This document shows, one piece after another, positions 44,312 to 45,457 of a stretch of 45,457 nt of DNA. Origin of the DNA: an uncultured Pseudomonadales bacterium (lineage in GTDB: Bacteria; Pseudomonadota; Gammaproteobacteria; Pseudomonadales; Azotimanducaceae); the NCBI GenBank assembly GCA_947258825.1, contig CAMYJX010000084.1, forward strand, positions 1 to 45,457. Direction: 5' to 3'. The translations under genes and the position numbers were made by a program. The stretch's first letter is position 1. Every line of letters begins with the position of its first letter. The notes under the pieces were generated by a model. That model saw only the letters and a list, made by a program, of their open reading frames with translations, did not search any database and was not told where the DNA came from.

Positions 44312-45457
44312 GAGACTTTCCCTCCGCTCAATGTTGATGCCCGGATCGGCACCATTGGCCGCGTGGGCGCTCCCCGTTCGCTGATATGCATCGCCATGCG
44401 GCTTGCCAGCAGGAACAGCAGTGCCTCTGCAGTAAAAACCAGTGTGTAGGCAAGCGCGGGCACGTCGAGCAGCCAGCGCAGAATGTCTATTGCCATGGTG
44501 CCGAGGAAGCCGCCCAGCGCGAAGGCGATGGCCTGCGCTGCCCCCCACAGACCCATGCGAACCCCTTCGCGACCTGATGGTCCGGCACCTGCCAGAGCCA
44601 TCATGGAGGCGATGGCCGCAACCGCGAACGCGCCGTTCGCCAGCCCCAACAGAAAAACCGAGGTGCCCAGGGGCCAGCCTGGACCGGCGATGCCGGCAAC
44701 GCCGAGACCGGCCAGCGCCGCAGCGGACGCCAGGCAGCCGCCAGCTGTCCACAGCCGCAGAGAGCCCAGAGAGCGGCCGGCAAACAAGGTGCCGCAAAGG
44801 GCGACCAGCAACATGCCGAGCAGCACTCCGGCGTTCTGGACACCGGCCAGCTGCGTAGACTCTCCGGGCGTCATGCCGAAAATGGTGCCGGCGAACGGTT
44901 CGAGAATCAGATCCTGGGTGCTGTAGGCCAGCATGGAGACCAGAACGAAGAGGGTGAACTGCCGGGCCTCGTCGTCCGCCCACACTTCCCGGAGGGCGCT
45001 TTGAAACGAAATTTCTGCGGGCTCGGCTGCCGATGCCGCGGCCACTCCGCTCCGCGCCCGGGCAGGCGCTTGGGTCCCAGGGGGCCACTCCACGCCGTAA
45101 ACGGACGCCGTGGCGACCACAAGAGCCAGGGCGGCGACGGTGGATGTGACCGTGACCAGGCGCTCCGGCGTAAACGGATCCAGATAATGACCAGCGATGC
45201 CGGCCGTGATGACGAAGCCGAGGATCATCATCATCCAGACCAGGGCGCCGGCGGCGGCTCGGCGATCCGGCTGAACCTGCCTGGCCAGCAGGGCCAGCAG
45301 CGAGGTGCCGGACGCGCCGACGCCCATGCCGATGCCGAGAAAGGCGACCACGGCGAGAATGATGCCGCCCGCCACGTTGGTGCCCATCCACGCGGTGGCG
45401 ATGGCTGCCAGCACGCCGCCCAGAGCCAGCAGCGTCATGCCGCCAATGATCCACGGG
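44308..45457 (-). CDS. PucC/Bch2-family major facilitator (cut by right window edge)
   Basis: About 383 residues of a membrane protein with at least ten hydrophobic helices; the start lies beyond the window. Stretches such as FLGIGMGVGASGTSLLALLA and LVSMLAYSTQDLILEPFAG, followed by FGMTPGESTQLAG, are typical of the PucC/LhaA/Bch2 family, which helps assemble light-harvesting complexes or handle bacteriochlorophyll. In other purple bacteria a PucC-like gene (orf428) precedes bchP and follows bchG; the arrangement here fits, so bchG may lie just outside. An internal ATG at 45438 is present but not likely the true start. Confidence 0.88.
   Translation of the reverse strand, partial: PWIIGGMTLLALGGVLAAIATAWMGTNVAGGIILAVVAFLGIGMGVGASGTSLLALLARQVQPDRRAAAGALVWMMMILGFVITAGIAGHYLDPFTPERLVTVTSTVAALALVVATASVYGVEWPPGTQAPARARSGVAAASAAEPAEISFQSALREVWADDEARQFTLFVLVSMLAYSTQDLILEPFAGTIFGMTPGESTQLAGVQNAGVLLGMLLVALCGTLFAGRSLGSLRLWTAGGCLASAAALAGLGVAGIAGPGWPLGTSVFLLGLANGAFAVAAIASMMALAGAGPSGREGVRMGLWGAAQAIAFALGGFLGTMAIDILRWLLDVPALAYTLVFTAEALLFLLASRMAMHISERGAPTRPMVPIRASTLSGGKVS

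Noticed and set aside
43061..45454. Single minus-strand frame of 797 codons covering bchP and the region upstream
   Set aside because: Only the part from 44311 on is BchP. The upstream part is the out-of-frame reading of the PucC-family gene, with Arg/Gly-rich nonsense sequence.
1..45457. tRNA genes, CRISPR arrays, insertion sequences
   Set aside because: I saw no cloverleaf with CCA-type end, no regularly spaced repeats and no transposase-like protein anywhere in the window.

Overview
The window carries much of a photosynthesis gene cluster (PGC) from a GC-rich proteobacterium, together with roughly 17 kb of flanking genes. The order crtE-crtF-bchCXYZ-pufBALMC, a tetraheme lipoprotein PufC, spirilloxanthin-type carotenoid genes (crtE, B, I, C, D, F) and the dark-type reductase BchXYZ point to a purple phototroph with a type-2 reaction centre. 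The flanking genes (Rieske oxygenase, LLM flavin oxidoreductase, cytochrome P450, RND pump) suit an aerobic heterotroph. My best guess is an aerobic anoxygenic phototrophic gammaproteobacterium, for example of the OM60/NOR5 (Halieaceae) type. The sequence shows the phototrophy directly; the taxon is inference.

Layout. Positions 1-6.9 kb (minus strand): a catabolic-looking run of SDR (cut by the window edge), Rieske oxygenase, LLM oxidoreductase, a Tat-exported DAPG/phloretin-hydrolase-like protein and a large MscK-like channel split by a frameshift. 7.0-8.2 kb: a frameshifted P450. 8.2-15.4 kb (minus): RND permease, its adaptor, a GAF-PP2C-STAS phosphatase, a TerB-like protein and a small exported protein. 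15.6-17.7 kb: an orphan solute-binding protein and an ATP-grasp ligase. 17.9-23.3 kb: a broken P450 coupled to crtD, convergent crtI and two small membrane proteins. 23.4-31.1 kb (plus): an HMG-CoA-synthase-like gene directly joined to bchI-bchD-bchO-DUF3422-crtB. 31.0-32.1 kb: crtC (minus). 32.2-43.0 kb: the crtEF-bchCXYZ-pufBALMC superoperon, ending in a hairpin. 43.1-45.5 kb (minus): bchP and a PucC-family gene cut by the window edge.

How the genes work together. CrtE makes GGPP, CrtB joins it to phytoene, CrtI desaturates, and CrtC, CrtD and CrtF hydrate, desaturate and methylate towards spirilloxanthin. BchID with BchH (not in the window) insert magnesium; BchXYZ and BchC build the bacteriochlorin ring; BchP reduces the tail. 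PufBA form LH1, PufLM the reaction centre, and PufC feeds electrons to the special pair. PpsR/CrtJ-type sites (TGT-N12-ACA) lie between crtC and crtE and over the -35 of bchC, so redox or light repression is likely. No bchFNBHLM, puh, acsF, pufQ or ppsR gene is visible here.

Sequence quality. Five genes (mscK-like, both P450s, crtF, bchZ) carry reading-frame breaks. Three are explained by a single base. crtF is broken by a perfect 16-bp tandem duplication. This density suggests draft or metagenomic assembly errors for at least some of them, but the crtF duplication and the second P450 could be real lesions. I saw no tRNA, rRNA, CRISPR array or insertion sequence.
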